Source: an uncultured Synechococcus sp. (GTDB lineage Bacteria; Cyanobacteriota; Cyanobacteriia; PCC-6307; Cyanobiaceae). Taken from it: a DNA stretch of 64,000 bases. Position numbers and translations under genes: made by a program. The stretch spans positions 1-64,000 of the forward strand of contig CASICK010000009.1 in NCBI GenBank assembly GCA_949373155.1, read 5' to 3'. The notes under the pieces are model-generated. The model was not told the origin of the DNA. It made no database searches and worked only from the letters and a program-made list of their open reading frames with translations. Below are positions 62,830-64,000 of this stretch, piece by piece. The stretch's first letter is position 1, and the number at the start of each line of letters is the position of its first letter.

Positions 62830-64000
62830 CTAAAGCATTTTACCGCTACCTGAGAAAGGTAATTTGTTTAAATTTATTTATCTAATTTTTCAATATTCAT
62901 CGAATCAAGTATTATGGGGACTTACTTGTGTTTTCATTAATTTAGCTTTTTGCGCATATTTGGCTATGGGTTAAGTCTTATGCGTTTTGAATGTCGCCTA
63001 GATGCTGTGACTAGAGATGTCTGTTGGGCTTTGGCTCACGATCTCTTGCGTGACAGGCAAGCGCATTAAGCCGCTATGCTACACAGTCAGTAAAACAATC
63101 CTACCCGATAGGGCAGGACAGTGTGTTATTTAAAGACTTTGGAGTATGTTACTTCTTCGTCTTGCCAATCGTCAGGATGTAGATAAGGATTAGTGGTTCT
63201 AGCAGCTAATCATAAAATAACGATGAGCTTGTAGTTTGCTGCGTGTGAACTCTAGACATTCATCAGAGTGTTGGTAAGAGAGTTCCCTCAGGTAGTTGAG
63301 GTACCTCTCATAAGTTGTTTCATCAGTAATCTGGATGTTGACCGAAGCTGTAGTTAGACATGTCATAAGAGCCAGTCATCAGGATGAGACGCTAGATAAC
63401 GTGCTTTGACCAAGCAGCAGATGGGATGCAAGCTCCAGCTAGGCCTGCTACATTAAGTGTGCGTTATAGCCAGGTGACACCCCAATGTATCATTAGGAGG
63501 GCACTCAACGTGAGAAACCGTAGGAGTGTGCGTAAAGCGAAATCCCTAGGATTTGTATCAGCATTAGAGCTATTATTAGGCAGTAAGTCGAAATGAACGA
63601 GTTACAGTTTGAAGAAACGATTCGTCACCACGGTCACATGTAATCGTGTAAGCAGGTCAGGTGTATCTAGATCACTAGCAGCTCAGGAACATCTCAAGTA
63701 CTGAGGAGTCAGTGCCTTCGTTAGCGGCTGCATAAGACACAGCAGCTGATTCAGCAACACCGAAGTTAGTGCTCGTTTTGTGCAATCACAGGAGCTAAGG
63801 ACATATGCATCAGCATGGGGGAAGCACCCCCGCGATTAGATAGTCCGACCATTGTAGAGACTATGTTCATTATCAGACTTCAGTAAGCAGCAACTCAGCA
63901 GGTACTGGATCCAGCAACCATGGTTGCACTGAGTTGCACGTGTGATCAGAAGTGAACCAAGGCGAGCGTCTGCACAGCCCAGCAACGGTGGTTGCATACT
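62830..64000. other. 1.2 kb without genes at right edge
   Basis: No frame of useful size exists on either strand and no tRNA, terminator with T-tract or known RNA motif was found. Hairpins are present, for example GGGGG-AAGCA-CCCCC near 63818-63832 and GAGAG...CTCTC near 63270-63320. A minus-strand frame near 63720-63770 reads TNFGVAESAAVSYAAANEGT, resembling repetitive cell-surface proteins, but is bounded by stops. Two near-identical 17-nt palindrome-like repeats lie at the very end. Confidence 0.5.
63912..63996. repeat. Two copies of a 17-nt palindromic motif
   Basis: CAGCAACCATGGTTGCA at 63912-63928 and CAGCAACGGTGGTTGCA at 63980-63996 differ at two central bases and are each largely self-complementary (GCAAC...GTTGC). 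The spacing is 68 nt start to start. More copies may lie beyond the window edge. Confidence 0.6.

Noticed and set aside
63455..63600. Group II intron start (GTGCG) and related folds in the gene-free end
   Set aside because: No domain V hairpin, no reverse transcriptase and no consistent intron boundary were found.

Overview
The window looks like a chromosome segment of a marine picocyanobacterium, most likely a Synechococcus (Synechococcus/Cyanobium lineage). The evidence is psaE next to mutM, the NtcA co-activator pipX with its partner pipY, sepF, a light-repressed lrtA-type hibernation factor, DUF1651, DUF1823, DUF4079 and YlqD-like proteins, a DNPR-type murE, and moderate GC with frequent TTG and GTG starts. 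Species and strain were not determined; no database was available.

Layout. 1-13.1 kb: psaE-mutM, a cyanobacterial hypothetical, recQ, a frameshifted LysM protein, an aldehyde dehydrogenase, then a carbohydrate/glycerol block (trehalose synthase, glpD, glpK, a neopullulanase-like GH13 enzyme). 13.1-19.2 kb: a HTH protein, tRNA-Tyr and tRNA-Thr, aroQ-miaE, an EamA transporter broken by a stop codon, a LuxR-type regulator with a degenerate receiver, a probable small RNA, and mtnD. 19.2-42.1 kb: dense housekeeping (cobI, dus, der, ecfT, pipX-pipY, sepF-proC, a glycosyltransferase and MFS exporter, recO, a DeoC-like protein lacking its Schiff-base lysine, lrtA, lipB, acyl-ACP synthetase, pdhC, queA, cysK, two overlapping cystathionine-synthase-family genes). 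42.2-45.0 kb: an accessory patch of small hypothetical genes. 45.2-53.6 kb: rpsD, yidD, murE, a class V aminotransferase, small unknowns, a ZIP-like membrane protein, nfu and mqo.

53.6-64.0 kb is the most unusual part. Between mqo and lepA lies an AT-richer, single-strand gene block: a PilA/GspG-like prepilin, a PilX-like protein, a PilV-like and a GspH/FimT-like prepilin, a PilW-like prepilin fused to a complete von Willebrand factor A domain, and an SMR transporter. A sigma70-like promoter precedes the block. lepA follows, with a one-base insertion near its start, then another major-type prepilin, and then a second, diverged copy of only the last ~263 bp of lepA. This duplication suggests that a pilus cassette was acquired by recombination at lepA. 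The final 1.2 kb has no credible gene and contains short repeats.

How the genes work together: treS, glpK, glpD and the GH13 enzyme connect glucan, trehalose and glycerol pools; pipX-pipY-sepF-proC joins nitrogen signalling, PLP homeostasis, division and proline synthesis; cysK and the two MetB-family enzymes cover cysteine and transsulfuration; the pilin block probably builds a type IV pilus tip with an adhesin-like vWA head. Three genes carry a disruption (LysM, EamA, lepA); whether these are real or sequencing errors cannot be decided from the sequence alone.
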